From CAIWHR01 sp963734085 (GTDB taxonomy: Bacteria; Pseudomonadota; Gammaproteobacteria; Burkholderiales; Casimicrobiaceae), in assembly GCA_963734085.1 (NCBI GenBank), contig CAVTFT010000017.1, positions 124,001 through 188,000 of the forward strand: DNA of 64,000 bases, written 5' to 3'. The position numbers and the translations under genes are program-made. Position 1 is the stretch's first letter. Every line of letters begins with the position of its first letter. Below the pieces are notes generated by a model. It made no database searches. It was not told the DNA's origin and worked only from the letters and a program-made list of their open reading frames with translations. Shown here one piece after another: positions 47,839 to 55,594 of the stretch.

Positions 47839-48034
47839 GCGCCGCCGGGCCGCCCCGAACGGCCGCGCGAGCAGGGCGCAGCCAAGGAGCGAAGCTCGCG
47901 TCTGCGAGCGCGGGCGGCGGCCGACCTCAAGCCGCGATGCGCAACGCACGCCGGTGCGGAGGCCGCGCTCGCCCCCTCCTCGGGAGAGGGGAGGCGCTGC
48001 CCGCGCAGCGGGCAAGCCTGGGGGAGGTTACCTG
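47835..48034 (+). repeat. Intercistronic structured repeat, copy 3 (with 66-codon frame)
   Basis: Starts ATGAGCGCCGCCGGGCCGCC, its ATGA overlapping the monooxygenase stop (47836-47838), and ends GGGGGAGGTTACC directly before marR. The frame from ATG 47835 is open for 66 codons (MSAAGPPRTAARAGRSQG...) and stops with a TGA overlapping the marR ATG (TGATG). Paired arms GGCCGCC / GGCGGCC, the inner hairpin CGCTCGCCCCCTCC...GGAGAGGGG, and TGCCCGC-GCA-GCGGGCA (47998-48014) are visible. GGGGGAGG at 48020-48027 is the marR ribosome-binding site. Confidence 0.88.
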
Positions 48035-48568
48035 ATGAGCGCTGCGACGACCTCGGCTGCGACCCGCGATCCCGAATCGCGTCTGCACGACGAGCACCAC
48101 GAGGCATTGCGCCTGTGGCTGCGGCTTCTCACGTGCACGCTGCTGATCGAACGCCGCATCCGCGGGCGGCTGCGCGAACGGTTCTCGACCACGCTGCCGC
48201 GCTTCGATCTGATGGCGCAGCTCGAGCGCAATCCCGAGGGCCTGCGCATGGGCGAGCTGTCGCGCCGGATGATGGTGACCGGCGGCAACGTCACCGGCAT
48301 CACCGATCAGCTCGTCAGGGAGCGTCTCGTCGAGCGGCGGCCGATGCCCGGCGACCGTCGCGTGCAGGCGGTGCGGCTGACGGCGAAGGGCCGGCGCGCG
48401 TTCGACGCGATGGCAGCAGCGCACGAGCAATGGGTCGTCGACTTGCTCGCCGGTTTCGGCAGCACCGAACGCGACCGTCTGTACGCATTGCTCGGCCGGC
48501 TCAAGACCACGATCCGTGCGCGCGATCCCGGCACCGTCGACGCGAATAGCGCAGGGGAGGCTACGTGA
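48035..48568 (+). CDS. MarR-family transcriptional regulator
   Basis: 177 residues from ATG 48035. Winged-helix protein: LTCTLLIERRIRGRLRERF, LPRFDLMAQLERNPEGLRMGELSRRMMVTGGNVTGITDQL with the recognition helix, and LVERRPMPGDRRVQAVRLTAKG as the wing. Members near aromatic CoA-ligase operons usually repress them and respond to the aryl-CoA thioester. Likely operator at 45432-45450. Its stop overlaps the next gene's GTG (GTGA). Confidence 0.9.
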   Translation: MSAATTSAATRDPESRLHDEHHEALRLWLRLLTCTLLIERRIRGRLRERFSTTLPRFDLMAQLERNPEGLRMGELSRRMMVTGGNVTGITDQLVRERLVERRPMPGDRRVQAVRLTAKGRRAFDAMAAAHEQWVVDLLAGFGSTERDRLYALLGRLKTTIRARDPGTVDANSAGEAT

Positions 48569-49404
48569 CAGCGATGGCGCACCATTTGCAGCCGCTTTGC
48601 GGGTACGCGGCGACGCACTTCCGCTGGGGCGTGGATGCCGATGGCAAAGTAGCGACGATCACGCTCGATCGCCCGGCAAAGAAGAATCCGCTGACGTTCG
48701 ACGCGTATGCGGAGCTGCGCGACTTGTTCCGCGCGCTGGCGTACGCGAGCGACGTCAAAGCCGTCGTCGTTACCGGCGCCGGCGGCAACTTCTGCTCGGG
48801 CGGCGACGTGCATGAAATCATCGGTCCGCTGACGAAGATGTCAATGCCCGAACTGCTCGCCTTCACGCGGATGACCGGCGACCTCGTCAAGGCGATGCGC
48901 GCATGCCCGCAGCCGATCGTCGCCGCCGTCGACGGCATCTGCGCGGGTGCAGGCGCGATGGTGGCGCTCGCAGCGGATTTCGACTTCGGCACGCCGGCGG
49001 CGAAGACCGCCTTCCTGTTCGTCCGTGTCGGCCTTGCCGGCTGCGACATGGGCGCCTGCACGCTGCTGCCGCGGATGATCGGCCAGGGCCGCGCGGCCGA
49101 GCTCCTCTACACGGGCCGCGTGATGACCGCCGACGAAGGCGCCGCCTGGGGATTCTTCAACCGGCTCGTGGCGTCCGATGCGCTCGCCGCCGACGCGTAC
49201 GCCTTTGCGCGCGCGCTCGCCGACGGCCCGACGTTCGCTCACGGCGTGACGAAGAAGCTCCTGCATCAGGAGTGGGCGATGGATCTCGACGCCGCGATCG
49301 AAGCCGAGGCCGAGGCGCAGGCGATCTGCATGCAAACGCGGGATTTCCGGCGCGCCTTCGAGGCGTTCGTCGCGAAACAAAAGCCGCGGTTCGAGGGCAA
49401 TTGA
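48565..49404 (+). CDS. Enoyl-CoA hydratase/isomerase family protein
   Basis: 279 residues, crotonase fold. GTG start at 48565 overlaps the marR stop. Blocks: VATITLDRPAKKNPLTFDAYAEL, VVVTGAGGNFCSGGDVHEI (oxyanion-hole Gly and acyl-CoA site), GICAGAGAMVALAADFDFGTP, and GLAGCDMGACTLLPRMIG. The usual catalytic Glu near GCDMG is replaced by Asp or shifted, so the reaction may be hydration or ring hydrolysis. Presumed step in breaking down the dearomatised aryl-CoA. Confidence 0.87.
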   Translation: MTAMAHHLQPLCGYAATHFRWGVDADGKVATITLDRPAKKNPLTFDAYAELRDLFRALAYASDVKAVVVTGAGGNFCSGGDVHEIIGPLTKMSMPELLAFTRMTGDLVKAMRACPQPIVAAVDGICAGAGAMVALAADFDFGTPAAKTAFLFVRVGLAGCDMGACTLLPRMIGQGRAAELLYTGRVMTADEGAAWGFFNRLVASDALAADAYAFARALADGPTFAHGVTKKLLHQEWAMDLDAAIEAEAEAQAICMQTRDFRRAFEAFVAKQKPRFEGN

Positions 49405-49427
49405 CATTGGCCGTGCACGCGCGGCGA

Positions 49428-49466
49428 ATGCCATCCTGAGCGGAGCGAAGGATCTGCTGTTCGGCG
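49428..49466. repeat. Short dispersed palindrome before the acyl-CoA dehydrogenase gene
   Basis: The 72 bp between the hydratase and dehydrogenase genes contains CATCCTGAGCGGAGCGAAGGATC, whose arms ATCCT..AGGAT enclose GAGCGGAGCGA. This word is a widespread short intergenic repeat of bacteria. Confidence 0.5.
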
Positions 49467-49476
49467 TCAACCCGCA

Positions 49477-50667
49477 ATGAACCTTTCCCACCTCGACTGG
49501 CCGTTTTTCGACGACGCACACCGCAGCCTCGCCGTCGACATCTTGCACTGGGCCGGGAGCTCGCTCGATGCAATCGTGCACGACGACGTCGATGCAGCAT
49601 GCCGCGGCCTCGTCGCGCGCCTTGGTTCCGCCGGATGGTTGCGCTATTGCGTCCCTTCCGCACACGGCGGAGCGCTGCCGGCGGTCGATTCGCGCGCACT
49701 GTGCCTAGCGCGCGAGACGCTCGCGTGGCACGACGGCCTCGCCGACTTCGCATTCGCGATGCAGGGGCTGGGCAGCGGGGCGATCACGCTCGCGGGCACC
49801 GGCGAGCAAAAGGCGCGGTGGCTGCCGAAGGTCGCGCGGGGTGAGGCGATCGCCGCGTTCGCATTGTCGGAGCCTGACGCCGGATCGGACGTGGCGGCGA
49901 TGACGATGTCCGCACGGCGCGACGGCAGCGGGTGGGTGCTGAACGGCGTCAAGACGTGGATCTCCAACGGCGGCATCGCCGATTTCTACTGCGTGTTCGC
50001 GCGCTCGGGCGAAACGGCCGGCGCACGCGGAATCTCCGCCTTCATCGTTCCGGCGGATGCGCCGGGATTGCGTATCGGCGAGCGGATCGACGTGATCGCG
50101 CCGCATCCGCTCGCACGCCTCGAGTTCGACGGTTGCCGGTTGGCCGGCGACGCGCTGCTCGGCGCCGAGGGTGAGGGATTCAAGCTCGCAATGCGCACGC
50201 TCGACATTTTTCGCGCGTCGGTCGCGGCCGCCGCGGTCGGCTTCGCGCGCCGCGCATTGGACGAATCGCTGCGGCACGTGCGCGAGCGCAGAATGTTCGG
50301 AGCAACGCTCGGGGACCTGCAGCTTACGCAGGCACGGCTCGGCGAAATGGCGGCGGCGATCGACGCGGCGGCGTTGCTCACCTACCGCGCCGCGTGGCAG
50401 CGTGACGTCAAGGGCACTCGCGCGACCGCCGCGGCGGCGATGGCGAAGATCGCGGCGACCGAGTCGGCGCAGCAGGTGATCGACGCCGCGGTCCAGCTCT
50501 TTGGCGCTCGCGGTGTCGCCCGGGGCGAGGTCGTCGAAAGCCTCTACCGCGAGATTCGCGCGCTGCGCATCTACGAGGGCGCGACCGAAGTGCAGAAGCT
50601 GATCGTCGCGCGGGAGCTCCTGCGCCCCGCCACGCCCGCAGGATCCTCGAACGGGAGGACGCGATGA
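49477..50667 (+). CDS. Acyl-CoA dehydrogenase
   Basis: 396 residues. FAD flavoprotein of the ACAD fold: FALSEPDAGSDVAAMTMSARRDG with the flavin contact, WISNGGIADFYCVFARS, EGEGFKLAMRTLDIFRASVAAAAVGFARRAL, and the catalytic-loop region IYEGATEVQKLIVARELL. Likely oxidises a cyclic or chain acyl-CoA after ring reduction. Its TGA stop is the start of intercistronic repeat copy 4. N-terminal residues 1-60 are less conserved but in frame. Confidence 0.9.
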   Translation: MNLSHLDWPFFDDAHRSLAVDILHWAGSSLDAIVHDDVDAACRGLVARLGSAGWLRYCVPSAHGGALPAVDSRALCLARETLAWHDGLADFAFAMQGLGSGAITLAGTGEQKARWLPKVARGEAIAAFALSEPDAGSDVAAMTMSARRDGSGWVLNGVKTWISNGGIADFYCVFARSGETAGARGISAFIVPADAPGLRIGERIDVIAPHPLARLEFDGCRLAGDALLGAEGEGFKLAMRTLDIFRASVAAAAVGFARRALDESLRHVRERRMFGATLGDLQLTQARLGEMAAAIDAAALLTYRAAWQRDVKGTRATAAAAMAKIAATESAQQVIDAAVQLFGARGVARGEVVESLYREIRALRIYEGATEVQKLIVARELLRPATPAGSSNGRTR

Positions 50668-50863
50668 GCGCCGCGCGGCCGCCCGGAACGCCTGCGCGAG
50701 CAGGGCGAAGCCAAGGCCCGAAGGGCGCGTCTGCGAGCGCGGGTGGCGGCCGACCTCCCTCGGCAACGCGAATCGTACGGCGGCGCGGAGGCCGCGCTCG
50801 CCCCCTCCTCGGGAGGGGGGAGGCGCTGCCCACGCAGTGGGCAAGCCTGGGGGAGGTTACCCA
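50664..50863 (+). repeat. Intercistronic structured repeat, copy 4 (with 67-codon frame)
   Basis: Starts ATGAGCGCCGCGCGGCCGCC with the ATGA overlapping the dehydrogenase stop and ends with GGGGGAGG (50849-50856), seven bases before the ligase ATG. Stem CGGCCGCC (50676-50683) / GGCGGCCG (50745-50752) encloses GCCCGAAGGGC; then CGCTCGCCCCCTCC-TCG-GGAGGGGGG; then TGCCCAC-GCA-GTGGGCA (50827-50843). A frame of 67 codons from ATG 50664 ends in a TGA that overlaps the ligase start (ATGA at 50864-50867). Confidence 0.9.
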
Positions 50864-52504
50864 ATGACCTACACGGCGCATGTCGACACTTTCGCGCGCG
50901 ACAACCTGCCGCCGCGCGACTGCTGGCCGGAATTCATCTACGAGTTGCCGACGCTTCGATACCCGGAGCGTCTGAACGCCGCCACCGAATTGCTGACGCG
51001 CGCGCTCGAGCGCGGTCAGGGCGATCGCGCGGCGATCCGCTCCCCGGCCGGGCTGCGCTGGACGTACGCGGATCTCGACGCCAACGCAAGCCGGATCGCG
51101 CAGGTATTGATCGAGGACCTCGGCCTCGTTCCGGGCAACCGCGTGCTGCTGCGCGCGCCGAACAACCCGCTCTACGCGGCCTGCTTCTTCGGCGTGCTGA
51201 AGGCGGGGGGCATTGCCGTCGGCACGATGCCGCTGCTCCGGGCGAAGGAGCTCATCGACGTCGTCACCAAGGCCGAGATCTCGCACGCGTTGTGCGACGC
51301 CCGACTCGCCGCCGAGCTCGACGCCGCCCGCCCACAATGCCCGACGCTCGGCAACGTCATGTTCTTTGGCGATGCGACCCCGGACGGGCTCGAGGCGAGA
51401 ATGGCGACGAAGGCGGCGACGTTCGCCGCGGTCGACACGGCGGCGGACGACACCGCGCTCATCGCTTTCACGTCCGGGACCACCGGAAAGCCCAAGGGAA
51501 CGATGCACTTCCACCGCGACCTGATCGCAGCGTGCGACTGCTGGCCGCCGGCGATGCTGCGGGCGAGCGCGGACGACGTCTTCACGGGGAGCCCGCCTCT
51601 GGCGTTCACGTTCGGCCTTGGCGGGCTGCTGCTGTTCCCGTTGCGGATCGGTGCGTCGACGCTGCTGGTCGAACGCCCTTCACCGGATGTGCTGCTGCCG
51701 GCGATCGCGGAACATCGTGCGACCGTGCTGTTCACCGCGCCGACGTCGTATCGCGCGATGGCTGGCGGCGTGAAGGCGCACGACTTGTCGTCGTTGCGCA
51801 AGTGCGTATCAGCCGGTGAGCCGCTGCCGGCCGTGACGCGCGAGCTGTGGAAGAGCGCGACCGGCATCGAGATCATCGATGGCATCGGTTCAACCGAGAT
51901 GTTCCACATTTTCATTTCCAGCGATGAGACGCACGCGAAACCGGGCGCGATCGGCGCCGTCGTCCCCGGCTATCGCGCGGCCGTCATGGACGACGACGGA
52001 CACCCGGTGCCGGCGGGCACGGTCGGCCGGCTCGCGGTCAAGGGGCCGACCGGATGTCGTTACCTCGCCGACGAGCGGCAACGGAACTACGTCCGCGACG
52101 GCTGGAACTACACCGGCGACGCGTTCGTCGTCGACGACGACGGGTTCTTCGTCTATCACGCGCGCACCGACGACATGATCATCAGCGCGGGCTACAACAT
52201 CGGCAGTCCCGAGGTCGAGGGTGCGCTGCTCTTGCACCCCGCGGTGTCCGAGTGCGGAGTGATCGGCGCACCGGACGAGGAGCGCGGGCAGATCGTCAAG
52301 GCGTTCGTGGTTCTGAAGCCCGCGTTCGAGCCCGAGCCGGCGCTCGTGGCGGAACTGCAAGACTTCGTCAAGCGGACGATCGCGCCGTACAAGTACCCGC
52401 GTGCGATCGAGTTCATCGCGTCGCTGCCACGAACGGAGACCGGCAAGCTGCAGCGCTCCCGCCTGCGGCAGATGGAAACCGAGCGCGCCGGCCCCCGCCC
52501 GTAA
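50864..52504 (+). CDS. Aryl-CoA ligase (2-aminobenzoate-CoA ligase type)
   Basis: 546 residues of the AMP-forming ANL family. TSGTTGKPKGTMHFHRD is the ATP loop; GIGSTEMFHIFISS, KGPTGCRYLAD, DGWNYTGDAFVVDDDGFFVYHARTDDMIISAGYNI and the C-terminal Lys in PRTETGKLQRSRL complete the active site. The N-terminus (DNLPPRDCWPEFIYELP) is shared with benzoate- and 2-aminobenzoate-CoA ligases, which favour aromatic acids. The operon context points to anthranilate. Start ATG 50864 uses the repeat's ribosome-binding sequence. Confidence 0.88.
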   Translation: MTYTAHVDTFARDNLPPRDCWPEFIYELPTLRYPERLNAATELLTRALERGQGDRAAIRSPAGLRWTYADLDANASRIAQVLIEDLGLVPGNRVLLRAPNNPLYAACFFGVLKAGGIAVGTMPLLRAKELIDVVTKAEISHALCDARLAAELDAARPQCPTLGNVMFFGDATPDGLEARMATKAATFAAVDTAADDTALIAFTSGTTGKPKGTMHFHRDLIAACDCWPPAMLRASADDVFTGSPPLAFTFGLGGLLLFPLRIGASTLLVERPSPDVLLPAIAEHRATVLFTAPTSYRAMAGGVKAHDLSSLRKCVSAGEPLPAVTRELWKSATGIEIIDGIGSTEMFHIFISSDETHAKPGAIGAVVPGYRAAVMDDDGHPVPAGTVGRLAVKGPTGCRYLADERQRNYVRDGWNYTGDAFVVDDDGFFVYHARTDDMIISAGYNIGSPEVEGALLLHPAVSECGVIGAPDEERGQIVKAFVVLKPAFEPEPALVAELQDFVKRTIAPYKYPRAIEFIASLPRTETGKLQRSRLRQMETERAGPRP

Positions 52505-52516
52505 GGGAGCGACGAC

Positions 52517-52942
52517 ATGCAAATCCTGCAACCGCCTGGCTGGGTCGCCCCCAAAGGGTATGCCAACGGAGTCGCAACCGAGGGCCGGATCGTGTTCATC
52601 GGCGGGCAGATCGGCTGGAATGCCGCGCAACGCTTCGAGACGACCGATTTCGTCGGCCAGGCACGCCAGGCGCTTGCGAACGTTGTTGCGATCCTGGCGG
52701 AGGCGGGTGGGCGCCCCGAGCACATCGCGCGGATGACGTGGTACGTCGTCGACAAGCACGAGTACCTCGGATGCGGGAAAGCATTGGGCGCCGCCTACCG
52801 CGAGATCATGGGACGCCACTATCCGGCGATGTCGGCGGTCGAGGTGACGGCGCTGATGGAAGACGCCGCGCGGATCGAAATCGAGGCGACCGCGGTGCTG
52901 CCCGTTGATGCTCCTCAAGGAAAGCCGCGACTCCCGCCGTAA
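52517..52942 (+). CDS. Rid-family (YjgF/YER057c) protein lacking the catalytic arginine
   Basis: 141 residues. The Rid fold is clear: RIVFIGGQIGWNA, QARQALANVVAILAEAGG, MTWYVVDKHEY and ARIEIEATAVLP. In true RidA imine deaminases the block is PARSCVEV with catalytic Arg105; here it reads PAMSAVEV, so Arg is Met. It thus belongs to the Rid groups without the Arg, whose reactions are mostly unknown. It is 12 bp after the ligase and in the same operon, where an enamine/imine intermediate (from the 2-amino group) could be its substrate. Confidence 0.85.
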   Translation: MQILQPPGWVAPKGYANGVATEGRIVFIGGQIGWNAAQRFETTDFVGQARQALANVVAILAEAGGRPEHIARMTWYVVDKHEYLGCGKALGAAYREIMGRHYPAMSAVEVTALMEDAARIEIEATAVLPVDAPQGKPRLPP

Positions 52943-53015
52943 AATCGGTATCATTTGCCACGGTCGGGCCTCGCCGACGCGATTCCGGCATCCCTCTTCT
53001 CGCCCGGAGCTCTCC

Positions 53016-54221
53016 ATGAACGCCCCCGATTCCGCCGTTGCCAAGGTCAAGGCCCGTTTCGCGTGGGACGACCCGCTGCTGCTGGCCGACCAGCTCACCG
53101 AGGAGGAGCGGATGGTGCGCGACACCGCGCATGCGTACGCGCAGGAACAGCTGCTGCCGCGCGTCACCGAAGCCTTCCGCCACGAAAAATCGGACCCGTC
53201 GGTATTTCCCGAAATGGGCGCGCTGGGCCTGCTGGGGGCCACGCTGCCGTCCGACTACGGCGGCGCTGGACTGAACTACGTCTGCTACGGCCTCATTGCC
53301 CGCGAAATCGAGCGCGTCGATTCGGGCTATCGGTCGATGATGAGCGTGCAGAGCTCGCTCGTGATGTTTCCAATTTACACGTACGGGTCGGAGGCACAGC
53401 GGAAGAAATACCTGCCGAAGCTCGCGACCGGGGAGTGGATCGGCTGCTTCGGCTTGACCGAGCCCAACCACGGCTCCGACCCCGGCAGCATGGTGACGCG
53501 TGCGAAAAGCGCTCCGGGCGGCTACAAGCTCTCCGGCGCGAAGATGTGGATTTCCAATTCGCCGATCGCCGACGTTTTCGTCGTCTGGGCGAAGACCGAC
53601 GACGGCGTGATTCGCGGCTTCATCCTGGACAAGGGCATGAAGGGATTGAGCGCGCCTGCGATCGAGGGCAAGTTCAGCCTGCGCACGTCGGTCACCGGCG
53701 AAGTCGTGATGGACGAGGTGTTCGTGCCGGAGGAGAACCGGTTGCCGAACGTCCAGGGGCTGGCCGGCCCGTTCGGATGCCTCAATTCGGCACGCTACGG
53801 CATCGCGTGGGGGGCGCTCGGCGCCGCGGAATTCTGCTGGCACGCGGCGCGGCAGTACACGCTCGATCGCACGCAGTTCGGCCGCCCGCTCGCGGCGAAC
53901 CAGCTGATCCAGAAGAAGCTGGCCGACATGCAGACCGAGATCGCGCTGGGCTTGCAGGGCTGCCTGCGGCTCGGCCGGCTGAAGGACGAGGGGAAGGCGG
54001 CACCGGAGATTACGTCGATCATGAAGCGCAACTCGTGCGGCAAGGCGCTCGACATCGCGCGAATGGCGCGCGACATGCACGGCGGCAACGGCATCGTCGA
54101 CGAGTTCCACGTGATCCGCCACGTGCTGAACCTCGAGACCGTCAACACCTACGAGGGCACGCACGACATCCACGCGCTGATCCTCGGCCGCGCGCAGACG
54201 GGGATTTCGGCGTTTTCCTAG
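53016..54221 (+). CDS. gcdH: Glutaryl-CoA dehydrogenase
   Basis: 401 residues from ATG 53016. Decarboxylating ACAD that turns glutaryl-CoA into crotonyl-CoA. Distinctive blocks: GLLGATLPSDYGGAGLNYVCYGLIAREIERVDSGYRSMMSVQSSLVM, CFGLTEPNHGSDPGSM, KTDDGVIRGFILDKGMKGL, and NTYEGTHDIHALILGRAQTG with the catalytic Glu. Suggests that ring breakdown in this cluster feeds glutaryl-CoA. Confidence 0.94.
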   Translation: MNAPDSAVAKVKARFAWDDPLLLADQLTEEERMVRDTAHAYAQEQLLPRVTEAFRHEKSDPSVFPEMGALGLLGATLPSDYGGAGLNYVCYGLIAREIERVDSGYRSMMSVQSSLVMFPIYTYGSEAQRKKYLPKLATGEWIGCFGLTEPNHGSDPGSMVTRAKSAPGGYKLSGAKMWISNSPIADVFVVWAKTDDGVIRGFILDKGMKGLSAPAIEGKFSLRTSVTGEVVMDEVFVPEENRLPNVQGLAGPFGCLNSARYGIAWGALGAAEFCWHAARQYTLDRTQFGRPLAANQLIQKKLADMQTEIALGLQGCLRLGRLKDEGKAAPEITSIMKRNSCGKALDIARMARDMHGGNGIVDEFHVIRHVLNLETVNTYEGTHDIHALILGRAQTGISAFS

Positions 54222-54229
54222 AACAGGTC

Positions 54230-54874
54230 GTGAAGCTCTACGACTACTTCCGCTCGTCGGCCGCGTATCGCGTGCGGATCGCGCTCAATCTCAAAGGGCT
54301 CGCGCCCGAACGTTTCTTCGTCCATCTGCGCAAGGGCGACCAGCGCGCCGACGAGTACCTGTCGCTCAATCCGCAGGGACTCGTGCCTTCGCTCGTGACC
54401 GACGACGGCGACGTGCTGACGCAGTCGCTCGCGATCGTCGAGTGGCTCGACGAGACGTACCCGCAGCCGCCGTTGCTGCCTGCCGACGCGGCCGGCCGCG
54501 CGCGCGTGCGCGCGATCGCGCTCGCGATCGCCTGCGACATTCATCCGATCGACAACCTGCGCGTGCTGAACTATCTGACCGGTACGCTCGGCGCCACCGA
54601 TGAACAGCGCAACGGCTGGTACAAGTACTGGATCGACGTCGGCCTAGAGGCGCTCGAAACAAGGCTCGCGCGTGAAGACGCGACGGGCCGGTTCTGCCAC
54701 GGCGACGCGCCGACGGTCGCCGACGTCTGCCTCGTGCCGCAGCTCGCCAACGCGCGCCGCATCGCGTTCGACTTCACGCCCTATCCGACGCTCACGCGCA
54801 TCGAAGCCGCATGCCTTGCGCTGCCCGCGTTCGCCGAGGCGGCGCCTTCGAGGCAGCCTGATGCCGAGAAATAA
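54230..54874 (+). CDS. maiA: Zeta-class GST, maleylacetoacetate/maleylpyruvate isomerase
   Basis: 214 residues from GTG 54230. The zeta-class N-terminus YFRSSAAYRVRIALNLKGL with the glutathione-binding Ser pair, then NPQGLVPSLVTDDGDVLTQSLAIVEWLDE and the C-terminal helical domain (GDAPTVADVCLVPQLANARR). Isomerises cis to trans products of homogentisate or gentisate cleavage. It pairs with the hydrolase 10 bp downstream, which fits the last two steps of gentisate or homogentisate degradation; the ring-cleaving dioxygenase is not in this window. Confidence 0.9.
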   Translation: MKLYDYFRSSAAYRVRIALNLKGLAPERFFVHLRKGDQRADEYLSLNPQGLVPSLVTDDGDVLTQSLAIVEWLDETYPQPPLLPADAAGRARVRAIALAIACDIHPIDNLRVLNYLTGTLGATDEQRNGWYKYWIDVGLEALETRLAREDATGRFCHGDAPTVADVCLVPQLANARRIAFDFTPYPTLTRIEAACLALPAFAEAAPSRQPDAEK

Positions 54875-54883
54875 ACCACACCG

Positions 54884-55594
54884 ATGACGACTGTCTTCCC
54901 CGCCTGGGACCTCCCGACGATCCCGGTGCACGGCGGCGCCGAGCGCTTCCCCGTGCGGCACATCTACTGCGTCGGCCGCAACTACGCCGAGCACGCGAAG
55001 GAGATGGGCGGCGACGCCACGAAGGAGCCGCCGTTCTTTTTCACCAAGTCCGCCGATTCGGTGGTGCCGGTCGTGCCTCCGGCGGTCGGCCGCGTCGCCT
55101 ACCCGCTCGCGACGAAGAGCCTGCACCACGAGATCGAGCTCGTCGTCGCAATCAGCGGCCGCGGTGCCGGCGTCACGCCGGAGCGCGCGCTCTCGCTCGT
55201 CTTCGGCTACGCGGTCGGCCTCGACATGACACGGCGCGACCTGCAGAACGAGATGCGCGAGAAGAAGCGGCCGTGGGACATCGGCAAGTCATTCGCCGGC
55301 GCGGCGCCGATCGCGCCGATCCACCCCGCCGGGGCGAGCGGCCATCTCGCGCATGGCGCGATCACGCTCGACGTCAACGGTACGCGCCGGCAGACAGGCG
55401 ATCTCGCCGACATGATCTGGGACGTCCCGCACACGCTCGCGTTCCTGTCGCGCTTCTACGAGCTCCTGCCGGGTGATCTCGTGTTCACCGGAACGCCATC
55501 CGGCGTGGGGCCGGTCGTCGCCGGAGACCGCCTCGACGGCGCCATCGCAGGCCTGTCGCCGCTCGCAATCGTGATCGCGCCGCCCGCGGCGTAG
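54884..55594 (+). CDS. Fumarylacetoacetate hydrolase family protein (fumarylpyruvate hydrolase type)
   Basis: 236 residues. FAH fold with the metal-binding residues in LHHEIELVVAI and YAVGLDMTRRDLQNEMREKKRPWDIGKSF, and VPHTLAFLSRFYELLPGDLVFTGTPSGVGPV. Short length fits fumarylpyruvate hydrolases (NagK type) of gentisate pathways. Cytoplasmic. Coupled to the next gene by a one-base overlap (TAGTG). Confidence 0.9.
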   Translation: MTTVFPAWDLPTIPVHGGAERFPVRHIYCVGRNYAEHAKEMGGDATKEPPFFFTKSADSVVPVVPPAVGRVAYPLATKSLHHEIELVVAISGRGAGVTPERALSLVFGYAVGLDMTRRDLQNEMREKKRPWDIGKSFAGAAPIAPIHPAGASGHLAHGAITLDVNGTRRQTGDLADMIWDVPHTLAFLSRFYELLPGDLVFTGTPSGVGPVVAGDRLDGAIAGLSPLAIVIAPPAA

